A stretch of DNA of 64,000 nucleotides, from the NCBI GenBank assembly GCA_029961055.1, contig JASBVM010000047.1, positions 22,814 through 86,813 of the forward strand, given 5' to 3'. Positions 33,403-42,402 of this stretch are shown piece by piece (the stretch's first letter is position 1; every line of letters starts with the position of its first letter). This DNA comes from Bacillota bacterium. GTDB lineage: Bacteria > Bacillota > Sulfobacillia > JAIMAT01. Position numbers and translations under genes: made by a program. The notes under the pieces are model-generated. The model was not told the DNA's origin and searched no databases. It was given only the letters and a program-made list of their open reading frames with translations.

Positions 33403-33874
33403 TCACGCTCCCGCTTCGGTGAGGACGAGAAAGGGTCCCCGGGCCCGGTGGACTCGCTCGACGCCCAAGCCGGCCCGTACCACGTTCTCCGCGCGCGCCG
33501 GTCGATGCGGGTGCCTCTCGGACCGGCCACCAGCGGGTCGGAGGGATTCCTCGGCGGGCCGATGAACGGCCGGTGCCCAGGGCCGGACCGGGCACCCTGC
33601 AGAAGACGCAAGTGGCCAGCACCGTGTCGACCGAGCCGTCGCGGAAGGCCAGCCGTCGTGCGTCCGCCGCCTGGAGGATGACGGGGAGAGGGGCCTTCCC
33701 GTCCCGGGCATGTGCCAGCCTCTTCGGGCTGAAGTCGACGCCCGCCACCTCGCGGGTGGCGGCGGGACCGTCAAGGGGCGGGTTCTTCCCAGTGCCCGCG
33801 CCGATTTCCAGCGTCCGGCCCCGTGCCCGGAGCAGCGTCCGGCGGCGCCAGCCGTCTCGGATCCACCCATCCAT
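33403..33874 (-). pseudogene. Decayed SAM-dependent methyltransferase
   Basis: From ATG 33874 the frame reads a methyltransferase start: LEIGAGTGKNPP (SAM motif I), GVDFSPKRLAHAR, ADARRLAFRDGSVDTVLATCVFCRVPGP. It then loses the family pattern. A different frame further down resembles the C-terminus (ENVVRAGLGVERVHRARGPFLVL). The segment between is about 35 codons instead of about 100, so there has been both a frameshift and a deletion. Relatives are UbiE/Coq5-like methyltransferases. The long surrounding intergenic sequence (33372-34121) holds no other gene I can support. Confidence 0.6.
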
Positions 33875-34121
33875 GACGTCACAGACCCCAGACCCGGGCG
33901 TTCCGGTCCGCCTTGCGGCGAACCCTCTCGCTGAGGCGATCGCCGGGCGCGCCGCCTTCCCTCCGTGAGAACCCGTGAGCCGATCTGGGCGACGCGCCTC
34001 CCGGCGGAGGCGTCGGGCAGGAAACGCCTGCCATTGCCAGGCGGCAGGAGGCCGCGCATGAATAGATGAGCACATCGCATGCCTGGGCCCAAATCCCGTC
34101 CAGAGGGAGGCGGATGCGGCG

Positions 34122-34619
34122 GTGGATGAGGAGGTCATCCTCACCCAGGAAGGCTTGAAGAAGCTGGAGAGCGAGCTCGAGGAGCTGAAGAGGCGGCGGT
34201 TGGTGGTGGCCGCCCGGCTCCATGACGCCCGGGAACTGGGCGACCTCTCGGAGAACGGCGAGTACCAGGCGGCGCGGGAGGAGCAGGGCCAGCTGGAACG
34301 CCGGATCGCCGCGCTCGAGGCGACGCTCCAGAAGGCCAGGGTCGCCGACCCCCGCAGCAGCGATCCCGGCGCCATCGCGGTCGGCTCCCGGGTCGAGGTG
34401 GAGGTGGAGGACCCCGACGACCCGGGGCGCGAGGTGCTCCGGATCGTCGGGCCCTCCGAGGCGGACCCGGCCGCCGGCCGGATCTCCTACCAGTCGCCGG
34501 TGGGCTCCGCCCTCATGGGACGGAGGGCCGGCGAGACGGTGGAGGTGAAGCTTCCCGGCGGCGCGCTGGTCCGCTACAAGGTGCTGGATGTCCGGGTCGA
34601 CGAACCGGCGTCCGGCTGA
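34122..34619 (+). CDS. greA: Transcription elongation factor GreA
   Basis: Releases stalled RNA polymerase by stimulating cleavage of backtracked RNA. The 165-residue protein has the N-terminal coiled coil (ILTQEGLKKLESELEELKRRR to about residue 76) with the acidic tip DARELGDLSENGEY (Asp and Glu that coordinate Mg2+ in the polymerase channel) and the C-terminal FKBP-like domain (about 85-160, ending GGALVRYKVLDV). GTG 34122 is preceded by GGGAGG about 15 bases upstream. It is monocistronic and convergent with the SIS gene. Confidence 0.93.
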   Translation: MDEEVILTQEGLKKLESELEELKRRRLVVAARLHDARELGDLSENGEYQAAREEQGQLERRIAALEATLQKARVADPRSSDPGAIAVGSRVEVEVEDPDDPGREVLRIVGPSEADPAAGRISYQSPVGSALMGRRAGETVEVKLPGGALVRYKVLDVRVDEPASG

Positions 34620-34640
34620 GGCCAGGGTCGGCCGGCCCGC

Positions 34641-35387
34641 TCACCAGACGCGGATCCGGCCCCGGTAGCGCTCCATCCGGCGCGCGTTCCGCTCGCTGGC
34701 GCCGTCCAGGTTCCCGCTCTCCCAGACCGGCGGCTCGAGGCCGCGCTCGACCAGCAGCGCGGCGGCGAGCGCGAAGATCGCCTGGACGGCGAAGATCCCC
34801 ACCACCCCGGAGGCCGGAGCCAGCGGCTGCTCCAGGCCGGGGAGGCGGAGGAGACCTTCACCCAGGGGCGTTCCGGTGTCCACCACCACGTCGGCCACCT
34901 CGTAGAGCTTCCGGCCGGAGGAGTGGCGCGAGCCCACCGCCTGCGAGTACGGCAGGCTGGTGATGGCCACCACCGGAACGCCCCGCGCCCGGGCCTCCAT
35001 CGCCACCTCGATGGGAGCCGCATTCCTCCCCGAGTTGGAGATCACGATCAGCACGTCGGCCGGGGTGAGCCTCCGGTGTTCGACGATCGCGCGCCCGAAG
35101 CCCTCCAGGCGCTCCAGGAACTCGCTCTTGGTCACGTCCTGGTGGCCGGTCAGGCTGGGCTCGAGGATGGCGTCGACCGGCACCAGGACGCCCGCCCGGT
35201 AGGCGACCTCCTCGGCGACCAGATGGGAGTGGCCCGTGCCGAAGGTGAAGACCACGCCCCCGCCCGCCACCGCATCCGCCACCAGCCTGGCCGCCTGCTC
35301 GACGGCGCCGGCCTCCCGCTCCACCAACCGTCTCAGCAGCGCCTCCACCCTGCGGCCATACTCCTGCAATACCTCTGCCGGCTTCAT
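34641..35387 (-). CDS. SIS-domain phosphosugar-binding protein (UPF0309/COG4821 type)
   Basis: A 248-residue SIS-fold protein. It shows FTFGTGHSHLVAEEVAYRAGVLVPVD and VISNSGRNAAPIEVAMEARARGVPVVAITS, the phosphosugar-binding Ser-rich loops, matching the uncharacterised SIS family often annotated near N-acetylglucosamine or PTS loci. It is probably an isomerase or sugar-phosphate binding protein without a helix-turn-helix. ATG 35387 follows GAAGGAGG; the open frame upstream is unlikely. No sugar transporter is adjacent. Confidence 0.85.
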   Translation of the reverse strand: MKPAEVLQEYGRRVEALLRRLVEREAGAVEQAARLVADAVAGGGVVFTFGTGHSHLVAEEVAYRAGVLVPVDAILEPSLTGHQDVTKSEFLERLEGFGRAIVEHRRLTPADVLIVISNSGRNAAPIEVAMEARARGVPVVAITSLPYSQAVGSRHSSGRKLYEVADVVVDTGTPLGEGLLRLPGLEQPLAPASGVVGIFAVQAIFALAAALLVERGLEPPVWESGNLDGASERNARRMERYRGRIRVW

Positions 35388-35469
35388 GCTCAGCCTCCTT
35401 CGGTCGCGGTCCCTTCCCGGGCCGCGAACCCACCTTCGCAACCGCCGGGCGCCTCTCCTCGCGCCGGCC

Positions 35470-36531
35470 TCACCCCGGCACCGGCAACGGGACGCGGCCC
35501 GGGAAGGGCGGCAGGCCGAAGGTGACCGCCACCACGCGCCGGATGGCGTCGGGGTGGGGGAGGAGGACGTCGGCGCCCGCGGGGGTGACCCAGTTGCTGA
35601 CGGCGCCGTTGGCGTAGGCGAGGAGGCCGTGGGCGACGCGGTCCTGGGGGACGGCCTCCAGGGCGGCGGCGTAGGCGAGGACCTGGCCGGCGGGGAAGTC
35701 GGTGCGGATCGTCCTGCCCAGGTCGTCCAGGATGCGGGGGATCCGGGGCAGGTTCTGGACGCGCAGGAACTGCTGCTTGAGGGCGAGCAGGAGCTGCTGC
35801 TGGCGCTGGGCGCGGCCCAGGTCGCCCAGGGGGTCGGCGTGGCGCTCGCGCACGTAGTCCAGGGCCATCTGGCCGTCCATGTGCTGGACGCCCTTGGGGA
35901 TGAGCAGGTGCCGGTAGTGGATCATGTCGGGGGCGGGGAAGCGGGGGTCGTCGAGGGTGTAGGGGACGTCGACGGTCACCCCGCCGAGGTCGTCGATCAG
36001 GCGGCGGAAGCTGTCGTAGTCGAGGACGACGTAGTAGTCGGGGCGGATGCCGGTCAGCTGGGCGACCACCTGCTTGACCAGCGGCGCGCCGCCGAGCTCG
36101 TAGGCGGTGTTGATGCGGTCGTGGCCGTGGCCGGGGATGGGGACCCAGAGGTCGCGCGGGATGGAGAGGAGCGCGGCGCGCTGGCGGCCGGGATCGAGCC
36201 GGGCGAGCAGGATGGAGTCGGTCAGGGGCGGCTGGTGGAGCGTCTGCGCCTGCTGGACGCCCAGCACCAGCACCGAGACCGGCGGCAGATCCCCGGTCAT
36301 CGCCTCGGCCACGGAGACCGCGGGTGGGGCGGTCGCCGCCCGCGCCGCCGGCGGCAGCCTGGGCGCGAAGGAGCGGTGGGCCCCGGCCGCGGCGAGGAGC
36401 GCCAGGAGGAGGAAGGAGGCTCCGGCGAGAAGCCAGCGGCGGCGCCCGGGTTCAGGGAGGTCCCCCCGCGCGGGGGAGGGGGGCGGGGGCGCGGCCGGGG
36501 CGGCGCTGTCGCGCTGTGCTTCCTGGTTCAC
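35470..36531 (-). CDS. LytR-CpsA-Psr (LCP) family cell-wall protein
   Basis: A 353-residue membrane-anchored protein. A cytoplasmic Pro/Ala-rich N-terminus is followed by one transmembrane helix (about residues 35-55) and an extracellular LCP domain with the conserved TDSILLARLDP, LLSIPRDLWVPIPG (Arg and Asp of the pyrophosphate site) and a DYDSFRRLIDDLGGV motif. LCP proteins transfer teichoic acids or other polymers from undecaprenyl carriers to peptidoglycan, which supports a Gram-positive-type wall. GTG 36531 follows AGAGGAGGAG. It is divergent from the aldo/keto reductase gene. Confidence 0.92.
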   Translation of the reverse strand: MNQEAQRDSAAPAAPPPPSPARGDLPEPGRRRWLLAGASFLLLALLAAAGAHRSFAPRLPPAARAATAPPAVSVAEAMTGDLPPVSVLVLGVQQAQTLHQPPLTDSILLARLDPGRQRAALLSIPRDLWVPIPGHGHDRINTAYELGGAPLVKQVVAQLTGIRPDYYVVLDYDSFRRLIDDLGGVTVDVPYTLDDPRFPAPDMIHYRHLLIPKGVQHMDGQMALDYVRERHADPLGDLGRAQRQQQLLLALKQQFLRVQNLPRIPRILDDLGRTIRTDFPAGQVLAYAAALEAVPQDRVAHGLLAYANGAVSNWVTPAGADVLLPHPDAIRRVVAVTFGLPPFPGRVPLPVPG

Positions 36532-36666
36532 GGGTGCTCCTCCTCTCCGCGTTCGGGTGGGAGAAGGATGTGCGGAGGGCAGGCGCTTCTTGCACTTGGT
36601 CACCTTGTACGCCGCCCGGTGCCGGATCAGACCGGGGACGAGGCGAGCGAGGAAGGGGGCGCGGCG

Positions 36667-37623
36667 ATGACCGGCTCTGCGGCCGCCGGAACGCCCGGGG
36701 TGGAGCTTCCGCGGCGCGAGATCCCGGGGAGCCGGGTCTGGATCCCCGTCATGGGCCAGGGCACCTGGGGGATGGGGGAGGCGCGGGCCCGCTTCGCGGC
36801 GGAGGTGGAGGCGCTCCGCCTGGGCATCGAGGAGGGGCTGACGCTCATCGACACCGCCGAGTTCTACGGGGCGGGCGGTGCGGAGCGGGTGGTGGGCGAG
36901 GCGGTCCGTGACTGCCGGGAGCGGGTCTTCCTGGTCACCAAGCTCTGGCCTTCGCACGCCGGGCGGAGCGAGGCGCTGGCCGCCCTGTCGTCGGCGCTCA
37001 AGCGGCTCGGCACGGAGTACGTGGACGCGGTCCTCCTCCACTGGCCCACCCGATCGGTGCCCCTCGAGGAGACGCTGGCGGCCTTCCGGGAGATGCGGGA
37101 ACGGGGCCTCGCCCGCTTCACCGGCGTCAGCAACTTCGACCTCCGCTGGCTCCAGGCCGCCGGCCGGGCGCTGGGGAGCGGAGAGCGGCTGGTCTTCGAC
37201 GAGATCCCCTACGGTCTGGGCGACCGGCGCGCCGAGCGCTCGGTCCTGCCCTGGGTCAGGGAGCATGGGCTGCTGGCCCTGGCGTACAGCCCCCTGGCCC
37301 ACGGCCGCTTCCGCCGCTGGCAGGGCTGGGAGCGGCTGGAGGCATTGGCCCGGCGGCTCGGGCGGACCGCCACCCAGCTGGCGCTGGCCTGGCTGGTCCG
37401 GCAGCCGGCGGTGGTCGCCATCCCCAAGGCGGTGCGGCCGGAGCACATCCGGCAGAACGCCGAAGCGGCCCGCCTCCCGCTGGACGAGGCGACCCTGGCC
37501 GAGATCGAGGCGGCCTTCCCCGCTCCCGGGCGGGAGCTGCGACCGGCGCTCCCGCCCTACAACCTCTTCTTCCGGCTGGCCTGGGCCGCGACGCACCGGC
37601 GGGCACCGGGCGGCCCGGCCTGA
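36667..37623 (+). CDS. Aldo/keto reductase
   Basis: A 318-residue NADPH-dependent (beta/alpha)8 oxidoreductase. The catalytic tetrad is present: Asp62, Tyr67 (DTAEFYG), Lys92 (VTKLWP) and His125 (LLHWPT). VVAIPKAVRPEHIRQNAEA is the coenzyme-binding signature near the C-terminus. ATG 36667 sits after GAAGGGGG. It is a single gene convergent with the diguanylate cyclase; the physiological aldehyde or ketone is unknown. Confidence 0.93.
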   Translation: MTGSAAAGTPGVELPRREIPGSRVWIPVMGQGTWGMGEARARFAAEVEALRLGIEEGLTLIDTAEFYGAGGAERVVGEAVRDCRERVFLVTKLWPSHAGRSEALAALSSALKRLGTEYVDAVLLHWPTRSVPLEETLAAFREMRERGLARFTGVSNFDLRWLQAAGRALGSGERLVFDEIPYGLGDRRAERSVLPWVREHGLLALAYSPLAHGRFRRWQGWERLEALARRLGRTATQLALAWLVRQPAVVAIPKAVRPEHIRQNAEAARLPLDEATLAEIEAAFPAPGRELRPALPPYNLFFRLAWAATHRRAPGGPA

Positions 37624-37645
37624 GCGGGCGGCAGCTGCAGGCCGC

Positions 37646-38503
37646 TCACCGCCACGGACGGGCCAGGAGGTGGAGGGCGCGGCGGGGGAGGATCCACCGC
37701 CCCTCCTCGGTGAGGAGGGCGAGGCTCCCCGGATCCCCTTCCACCGGCTGGACGGAGAGGACGCGGACCGGCCGTCCGTCCACCCAGATACAGCTGACGG
37801 AACCCAGCTCGTCATACCCCAGGTTGAGGCGGAGCGCTTCAGGGCCGCCGGCCGGGCCGGCGGCCGGCTCCCCGGCGGGCGGGCGCGGAGGGCCCTCCTC
37901 GCCCGGGGGCCGGCCGTGTCCGTCCGCCGCTTCCTCCCCCTCGACCGGGCCGGGGGGTTCCTCGGACCGCTTGGTCTCGTAGAGCCAGCGGTCGGCGGCG
38001 GCGAGGAGCGCCTCGGGGGTCCGGCCGTCCTCCGGCCAGGCCGCGACGCCCACGCTGATGGTCACCCGGGCACCGGCCCGCCGGGGCCCCTCCCGGAGGC
38101 GCGTCGCGATCTCCGAGGCCTCCGCGCGGCCGGTCTCGGGGAGCAGGATCACGAACTCGTCCCCGCCGAAGCGGAAGAGCTCGTCCGCCTGGCGGAGCGT
38201 CGACCGCCAGAGGGTCGCCAGCTCGGCCAGCAGGCGGTCTCCCGCCAGGTGGCCGTGCCGGTCGTTGTAGCGTTTGAAGTCGTCCAGGTCCAGGAAGAGG
38301 AGGGCGAAGGGCGTGCCGTACCGCTCGGCGCGCGCCAGCTCCTCCGCCAGCCGTGCCTCCAGGAAGCGGCGGTTGAAGGCCCCGGTGAGCGGGTCCCGGA
38401 TCGCCTCCTCATGGAGCCGCGCGACCGCCTCCTCCAGCCGGTCCAGGGCCAGGCGGAGCGCCCGCAGTGCGGCAGCCAGTTCGTCCCCATCCTGTGCGTC
38501 CAT
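37646..38503 (-). CDS. GGDEF diguanylate cyclase with unrecognised C-terminal domain
   Basis: A 285-residue cytoplasmic protein. A short N-terminal coiled coil precedes a GGDEF domain (about 35-178) with intact GGDEF (113-117) and an inhibitory I-site RQAD (104-107) at the canonical five-residue distance, so it should make cyclic di-GMP with product inhibition. After a Pro/Gly/Glu linker, about 65 C-terminal residues (LRLNLGYDELGSVSCIWVDG ... WILPRRALHLLARPW) form a separate beta-rich module I do not recognise. It may be a small sensory or nucleotide-binding domain. Together with the EAL protein at 6584 it could set c-di-GMP level. Confidence 0.9.
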   Translation of the reverse strand: MDAQDGDELAAALRALRLALDRLEEAVARLHEEAIRDPLTGAFNRRFLEARLAEELARAERYGTPFALLFLDLDDFKRYNDRHGHLAGDRLLAELATLWRSTLRQADELFRFGGDEFVILLPETGRAEASEIATRLREGPRRAGARVTISVGVAAWPEDGRTPEALLAAADRWLYETKRSEEPPGPVEGEEAADGHGRPPGEEGPPRPPAGEPAAGPAGGPEALRLNLGYDELGSVSCIWVDGRPVRVLSVQPVEGDPGSLALLTEEGRWILPRRALHLLARPWR

Positions 38504-38553
38504 GTCGACACCCGGTTCTCTTTCCGCCGCCCGGACGGCGAGGGGGAGCCCGC

Positions 38554-39903
38554 TCAGCGGCGCAGGGCGGCGCCCTCGGCGGCCACCGCCCGGACCGCCT
38601 CCTCGAAGATCGAGAGCCCTTCCTCCAGGATCTCGTTCGGTACGTTGAGCGCCGGCATGAAGCGGATCACCTCGCCGTGGGTTCCGGCGGGGTAGAGCAG
38701 CAGGCCCCGCTCCAGCGCCTCGGCGATCACGCGGTGGGCGGTCTCGCCGTCCGGTCGGCCGCTGGCGGGATCGACGAACTCGACGCCGATCATCAGCCCG
38801 ACGCCGCGCACGTCGCCCATGGAGGGGATCTCCCGCTGGAGCTCCCGGAGCCGCTCCAGCACCGAGGGGCCCAGCTGGGCGGCGCGCTGCGGGAGCGCTT
38901 CCTCCTCCAGCACGTCCAGCGTGGCCAGGCCCGCCGCGCAGCTGACCGGGTTGCCACCGAAGGTGGTGCCGTGCGCGGCGGAGCTCCAGCTGCGCATCAG
39001 GCGCTGGGAGGCGCCGACGGCCGAGAGCGGGAAGCCGGAGGCGATCCCCTTGGCCATCACCAGGATGTCGGGGCGGACATCGAAGGTCTGGGCGGCAAAC
39101 ATCCGGCCCGTCCGCCCGAAGCCGCTCTGCACCTCGTCGAAGACCAGGAGGATGCCGTGCCGGTCGGCGATCTCCCGCAGACCCGCCAGGAAGCTCCTGG
39201 GCGGGACGATGTAGCCGCCCTCGCCCTGGACGGGCTCGACCACGATGGCGGCCACCTGGGAGGGGTCGACCTCGTGCTCGAAGAGGCGCTGGAGATGATC
39301 CAGCGCCTCCTGGGCGACCCGTTCGGGCTCCGCCCGGTAGGCCGAACGGTAGACGTTGGGGTAGACGGAGTGGTAGACGCCGCCCAGGAGCGGCTCCTCG
39401 CGAAGGCGGTACTTGGCCTTGGAGGCGGTCAGGCTCATGGCTCCGAAGGTCCGGCCGTGGAAGCCCCCCCAGAAGGCGACGACCGCCGGCCTGCCCGTGG
39501 CGTACCGCGCCAGCTTGATGGCCCCCTCCACGGCCTCCGCGCCGGAGTTGCCGAAGAAGAAGCTCTCGATCCCCTCCGGCGTCACCTCGCGCAGGCGGGC
39601 GGCAAGCCGGAGGACCGGCTCGTAGGCCGTGACGCCGATGGCGCTGTGGACCAGCTTGTCCAGCTGTTCGCGGACCGCCGCCAGGACCCGCGGGTGGCGG
39701 TGGCCGGTGTTGTTGGCGGCGAAGCCCTCCACGAAGTCGACGTAACGCCGCCCGTCGGCCCCCCAGAGGAGGGAGCCCTCGGCCCGCACCACGGGGAGGT
39801 TCGGCCAGTCGTTGGCCAGGGGAGGTGCCAGGAGCTCGCGCAGGTGATCGACCAGTCCTTCGAAAGGAAGCCTGCTCAGCGCTTCGGATTCGCCGCGATC
39901 CAA
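38554..39903 (-). CDS. Class III PLP aminotransferase (4-aminobutyrate/acetylornithine type)
   Basis: A 449-residue PLP enzyme. GNSGAEAVEGAIKLAR binds the cofactor phosphate, VFDEVQSGFGRTGRMFA supplies the Asp that pairs with the pyridine nitrogen, and the Schiff-base Lys is in ILVMAKGIASGFPL. Sequence and length fit the GABA/putrescine/ornithine aminotransferase group rather than HemL or BioA. Substrate is uncertain. TTG 39903 is the only plausible in-frame start region and has AAAGGCAGG upstream. No biosynthetic neighbour narrows the role. Confidence 0.9.
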   Translation of the reverse strand: MDRGESEALSRLPFEGLVDHLRELLAPPLANDWPNLPVVRAEGSLLWGADGRRYVDFVEGFAANNTGHRHPRVLAAVREQLDKLVHSAIGVTAYEPVLRLAARLREVTPEGIESFFFGNSGAEAVEGAIKLARYATGRPAVVAFWGGFHGRTFGAMSLTASKAKYRLREEPLLGGVYHSVYPNVYRSAYRAEPERVAQEALDHLQRLFEHEVDPSQVAAIVVEPVQGEGGYIVPPRSFLAGLREIADRHGILLVFDEVQSGFGRTGRMFAAQTFDVRPDILVMAKGIASGFPLSAVGASQRLMRSWSSAAHGTTFGGNPVSCAAGLATLDVLEEEALPQRAAQLGPSVLERLRELQREIPSMGDVRGVGLMIGVEFVDPASGRPDGETAHRVIAEALERGLLLYPAGTHGEVIRFMPALNVPNEILEEGLSIFEEAVRAVAAEGAALRR

Positions 39904-39994
39904 GCCTTTCGCCTGCCTTTCGGGTAGCAGCCCGATCTTTCGACTCCTTCCCTCCTTTTTACTGCGTCCGCGACCGCCCTTCCTCCGCCAGGCC

Positions 39995-40690
39995 TCACGC
40001 CAGTCCCAGGTGGGGTGGAAGCTCCCCCAGGTGGCGGAGGCGGGGGACGCCGGCCGCGGGCCAGAGGTCCCAGGCGTCGTAGAGCACCGCGTCCAGGCCG
40101 GCCGCCCGGGCGCCGCGCACGTCCACCTCCAGCTGGTCGCCCACGTAGAGCGCCTCGACCGGCTCCAGTCCGAGGCGCGCCAGCGCCGCCCGGAAGATGG
40201 CGGGGTCCGGCTTCTCCACGCCCGCTTCCTCCGAGGTGAGGATCAGGTCGAAGTGCCGCGCCAGTCCGGTCTGCTGGAGGAGGGTGTGCGCGTGCCGGTC
40301 GGCGTTGGTGACCACGCCGAGCCGGAGGCCGGCCGCGCGAAGCCGCTTCAGGACCGGCTCCGCCTCCCGGTCCGGCCGGTCCCAGATGCTCTCCCCCCGC
40401 CGCACCATCTCCTGCAGGAGCACGCGGGCCAGGGCTCGGGCCGGCGGCTCGTCCAGGCCGAGGCGCCGGCCCACCTCGGCGAGCAGGTCGAGGGTCGGCA
40501 GCGCCCTCCGGTCGACCCCCGGCCACGACCGCCGGGGCCAGCCCTCCTTCCGCACCTCGGCCTCGGCACGGCGGGCGGCCGCCGGATCGATCCGACGGCC
40601 GCCCACTTGCTCGACGAAGCGGGAGACCAGCTCGCCGTCCAGATGGAGCAGCGTGTCGGCCATGTCGAAGAGGACGGCGCGCACACCCAT
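39995..40690 (-). CDS. HAD-superfamily hydrolase with atypical DxD motif
   Basis: A 231-residue HAD protein with the cap-type I layout. Motif I reads LFDMADTLL: the nucleophile Asp9 is present, but the usual second Asp (position 11, general acid/base) is Ala, with Asp12 next to it. Motif II (VVTNAD), motif III Lys (EKPDPAIF) and motif IV (VGDQLEVDVRGARAAG) are intact. The change is similar to 2-haloacid dehalogenases, which also lack that Asp, so it may not be a classical phosphatase. ATG 40690 follows GGGGAGGTGG. Confidence 0.85.
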   Translation of the reverse strand: MGVRAVLFDMADTLLHLDGELVSRFVEQVGGRRIDPAAARRAEAEVRKEGWPRRSWPGVDRRALPTLDLLAEVGRRLGLDEPPARALARVLLQEMVRRGESIWDRPDREAEPVLKRLRAAGLRLGVVTNADRHAHTLLQQTGLARHFDLILTSEEAGVEKPDPAIFRAALARLGLEPVEALYVGDQLEVDVRGARAAGLDAVLYDAWDLWPAAGVPRLRHLGELPPHLGLA

Positions 40691-40782
40691 GGCTTCCACC
40701 TCCCCGCCGGGAGGCCTTGGCCGCTGGTCCTGCCGTTCCCTGCCCGGGGCCCGGCCGCGGCGGGCCGCCGTCGCGGCCGGGG

Positions 40783-41988
40783 CTACCGTTCGTTCCCGAA
40801 GCGGCCGACGAAGCTCTGCGCCCCGCCCTTCATCGCGATCACCACCACCGGCTTGGTCGGGTTGTGTTCCGCGTCGAAGGCGACCGTGCCGGTGACGCCG
40901 TGGAAGCTCCGCGTGGCGGCCAGCGCCACGCGGATCTTGGCCGGATCCGTGGAGCCGGCCCGCCGGATGGCGTCCGCCACCAGCATGACGGCGTCGTAAC
41001 CCAGGGCGGCCAGGGCGTCGGGCACCGAGCCGTAGCGCGCCCGGTAGGCGCTCACGAAGGAGCGGACCTTCGGGTCCGGGTCCTGGGCGGAGTAGTGGTT
41101 GGTGAAGTAGGTGCGGTCGAGGGCGGCCGCCCCGGCCAGCTTGACCAGGTCGGGCGAATCCCATCCGTCGCCCCCCAGGACGGGTGCCTGGATGCCCAGC
41201 TCGCGGGCCTGGCGGACGATGATCCCGGCCTTGTCGTAGTAGACCGGCACGTAGAGGAGGTCGGGCGACCGGGTGCGGGCGGTGGTCAGGATCGAGCGGA
41301 AGTCCTGGTCGGCCTGGGTGAAGCCCTGCTCCAGCAGGACGCGGCCGCCCAGCTTCTCGAACCGATCCTTGAAGGCCGCTGCCAGCCCCTTGGAATAATC
41401 GTTGGTGCTGTCTTCCAGTACGGCCGCCTTGCGCGCTCCCAGGTCCCGATAGGCGAAGTCGGCGGCCACGCGCCCCTGATCGGGGTCGACGAAGCAGACG
41501 CGGAAGATCCAGTCACGCGTCTTGCCGGTGGCCGGGTCGACGGTGACGGGGACGGCGGTGGCACCGGGCGTCACCAGAGGCAGCCCGGCCTGGGTGGCCA
41601 CGGGGATGGCAGCCAGGGTGTCGCCGGTGGTCACCGGGCCCACCAGCGCCACGACGCCCGAGCTGACCAGTCGCTGGGCGACGTTGGTCGATTCGGCATT
41701 GTCGGACTTGTTGTCCAGCGTGACCGCCTGGAGCTTCCGGCCGAGCACGCCGCCCTGGCCGTTGAGCTGGTCGATGGCGAGGTCGGCCGCCTGCCGGGCG
41801 TGGAGGCCGAAGGTGGCGACGGGGCCGGAGAGCTCCAGGTTGAGACCGATCCGGATCGGCTCCGATGCGGTCGCCTTCGCCCCGCCTCCGGTGGAGCCGC
41901 CGCAGGAGCCGGCCAGCAGGGCGACCGTGAGGAGAAGGGCCAGGAATGGCACCGCGGACCCAGGCCGGTGACGGCGCGAAGACGGCAA
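40783..41988 (-). CDS. Branched-chain amino acid-type ABC transporter substrate-binding lipoprotein (LivJ-like)
   Basis: A 401-residue periplasmic-binding-fold lipoprotein: signal peptide with lipobox LLAGSC (Cys29), Gly/Ser linker, then a type I binding-protein fold (IRIGLNLELSGPVATFG, LVGPVTTGDTLAAIPVA, VLEDSTNDYSKGLAAAFKDRF). It likely captures branched-chain amino acids or related ligands for an ABC importer, but permease and ATPase genes are not adjacent. The start at TTG 41988 is tentative, with GGGGGGAG about ten bases upstream. Confidence 0.9.
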   Translation of the reverse strand: MPSSRRHRPGSAVPFLALLLTVALLAGSCGGSTGGGAKATASEPIRIGLNLELSGPVATFGLHARQAADLAIDQLNGQGGVLGRKLQAVTLDNKSDNAESTNVAQRLVSSGVVALVGPVTTGDTLAAIPVATQAGLPLVTPGATAVPVTVDPATGKTRDWIFRVCFVDPDQGRVAADFAYRDLGARKAAVLEDSTNDYSKGLAAAFKDRFEKLGGRVLLEQGFTQADQDFRSILTTARTRSPDLLYVPVYYDKAGIIVRQARELGIQAPVLGGDGWDSPDLVKLAGAAALDRTYFTNHYSAQDPDPKVRSFVSAYRARYGSVPDALAALGYDAVMLVADAIRRAGSTDPAKIRVALAATRSFHGVTGTVAFDAEHNPTKPVVVIAMKGGAQSFVGRFGNER

Positions 41989-42117
41989 CGGTGATCACGC
42001 TCCCCCCGTAGACGACGGATATTGGCGAGCGCTATTCGACACGCGACGAATGGGTCCTTCTTGAAGGCTTGCCATCGCCCGTTTCAGCTGAGGGCCGCGG
42101 TCGTGGGAGCGGGAGCC

Positions 42118-42146
42118 TTGAGCCGCCGGAGCGGGCATGCTATCAT
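42118..42146 (+). promoter_or_regulatory. Sigma-A-type promoter of tRNA-Leu
   Basis: TTGAGC (42118-42123), 17-base spacer, TATCAT (42141-42146). Predicted start near 42153, 15 bases before the mature tRNA 5' end. Confidence 0.7.
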
Positions 42147-42167
42147 CAGGCCGCTCGAAACCGTCGT

Positions 42168-42253
42168 GCGAGAGTGCTGGAATTGGCAGACAGGCACGTT
42201 TGAGGGGCGTGTGGCCTTGTGCCGTGCGGGTTCAAGTCCCGCCTCTCGCACCA
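42168..42253 (+). tRNA. tRNA-Leu(GAG)
   Basis: Class II tRNA. The acceptor stem is 42168-42174 paired with 42243-42249, followed by discriminator A and an encoded CCA (42251-42253). The anticodon arm is CACGT/GCGTG around loop TTGAGGG, giving anticodon GAG, which reads CUC and CUU. A long variable arm and the T arm GCGGG-TTCAAGT-CCCGC are present. It has its own promoter upstream and a hairpin terminator downstream, so it is a single-gene transcription unit. Confidence 0.95.
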
Positions 42254-42301
42254 CTCTTTCCCGCGGACGCGGATTCGACCGAGGCAGTGAGCGAGCCGGG
42301 A

Positions 42302-42330
42302 GGGCGGCCGGTGAGGCCGCCCTTCTCCGT
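42302..42330 (+). terminator. Rho-independent terminator after tRNA-Leu
   Basis: GGGCGGCC (42302-42309), five-base loop, GGCCGCCC (42315-42322), followed by TTCTCCGT. About 50 bases after the tRNA 3' end. Confidence 0.7.
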
Positions 42331-42402
42331 CTCCCCGGGACGCGGCGGGCCGGCCCCTTGACGGGTGCGCGGGACCGGCGCCGGGGCGTGTTCCGGGGAC
42401 GT

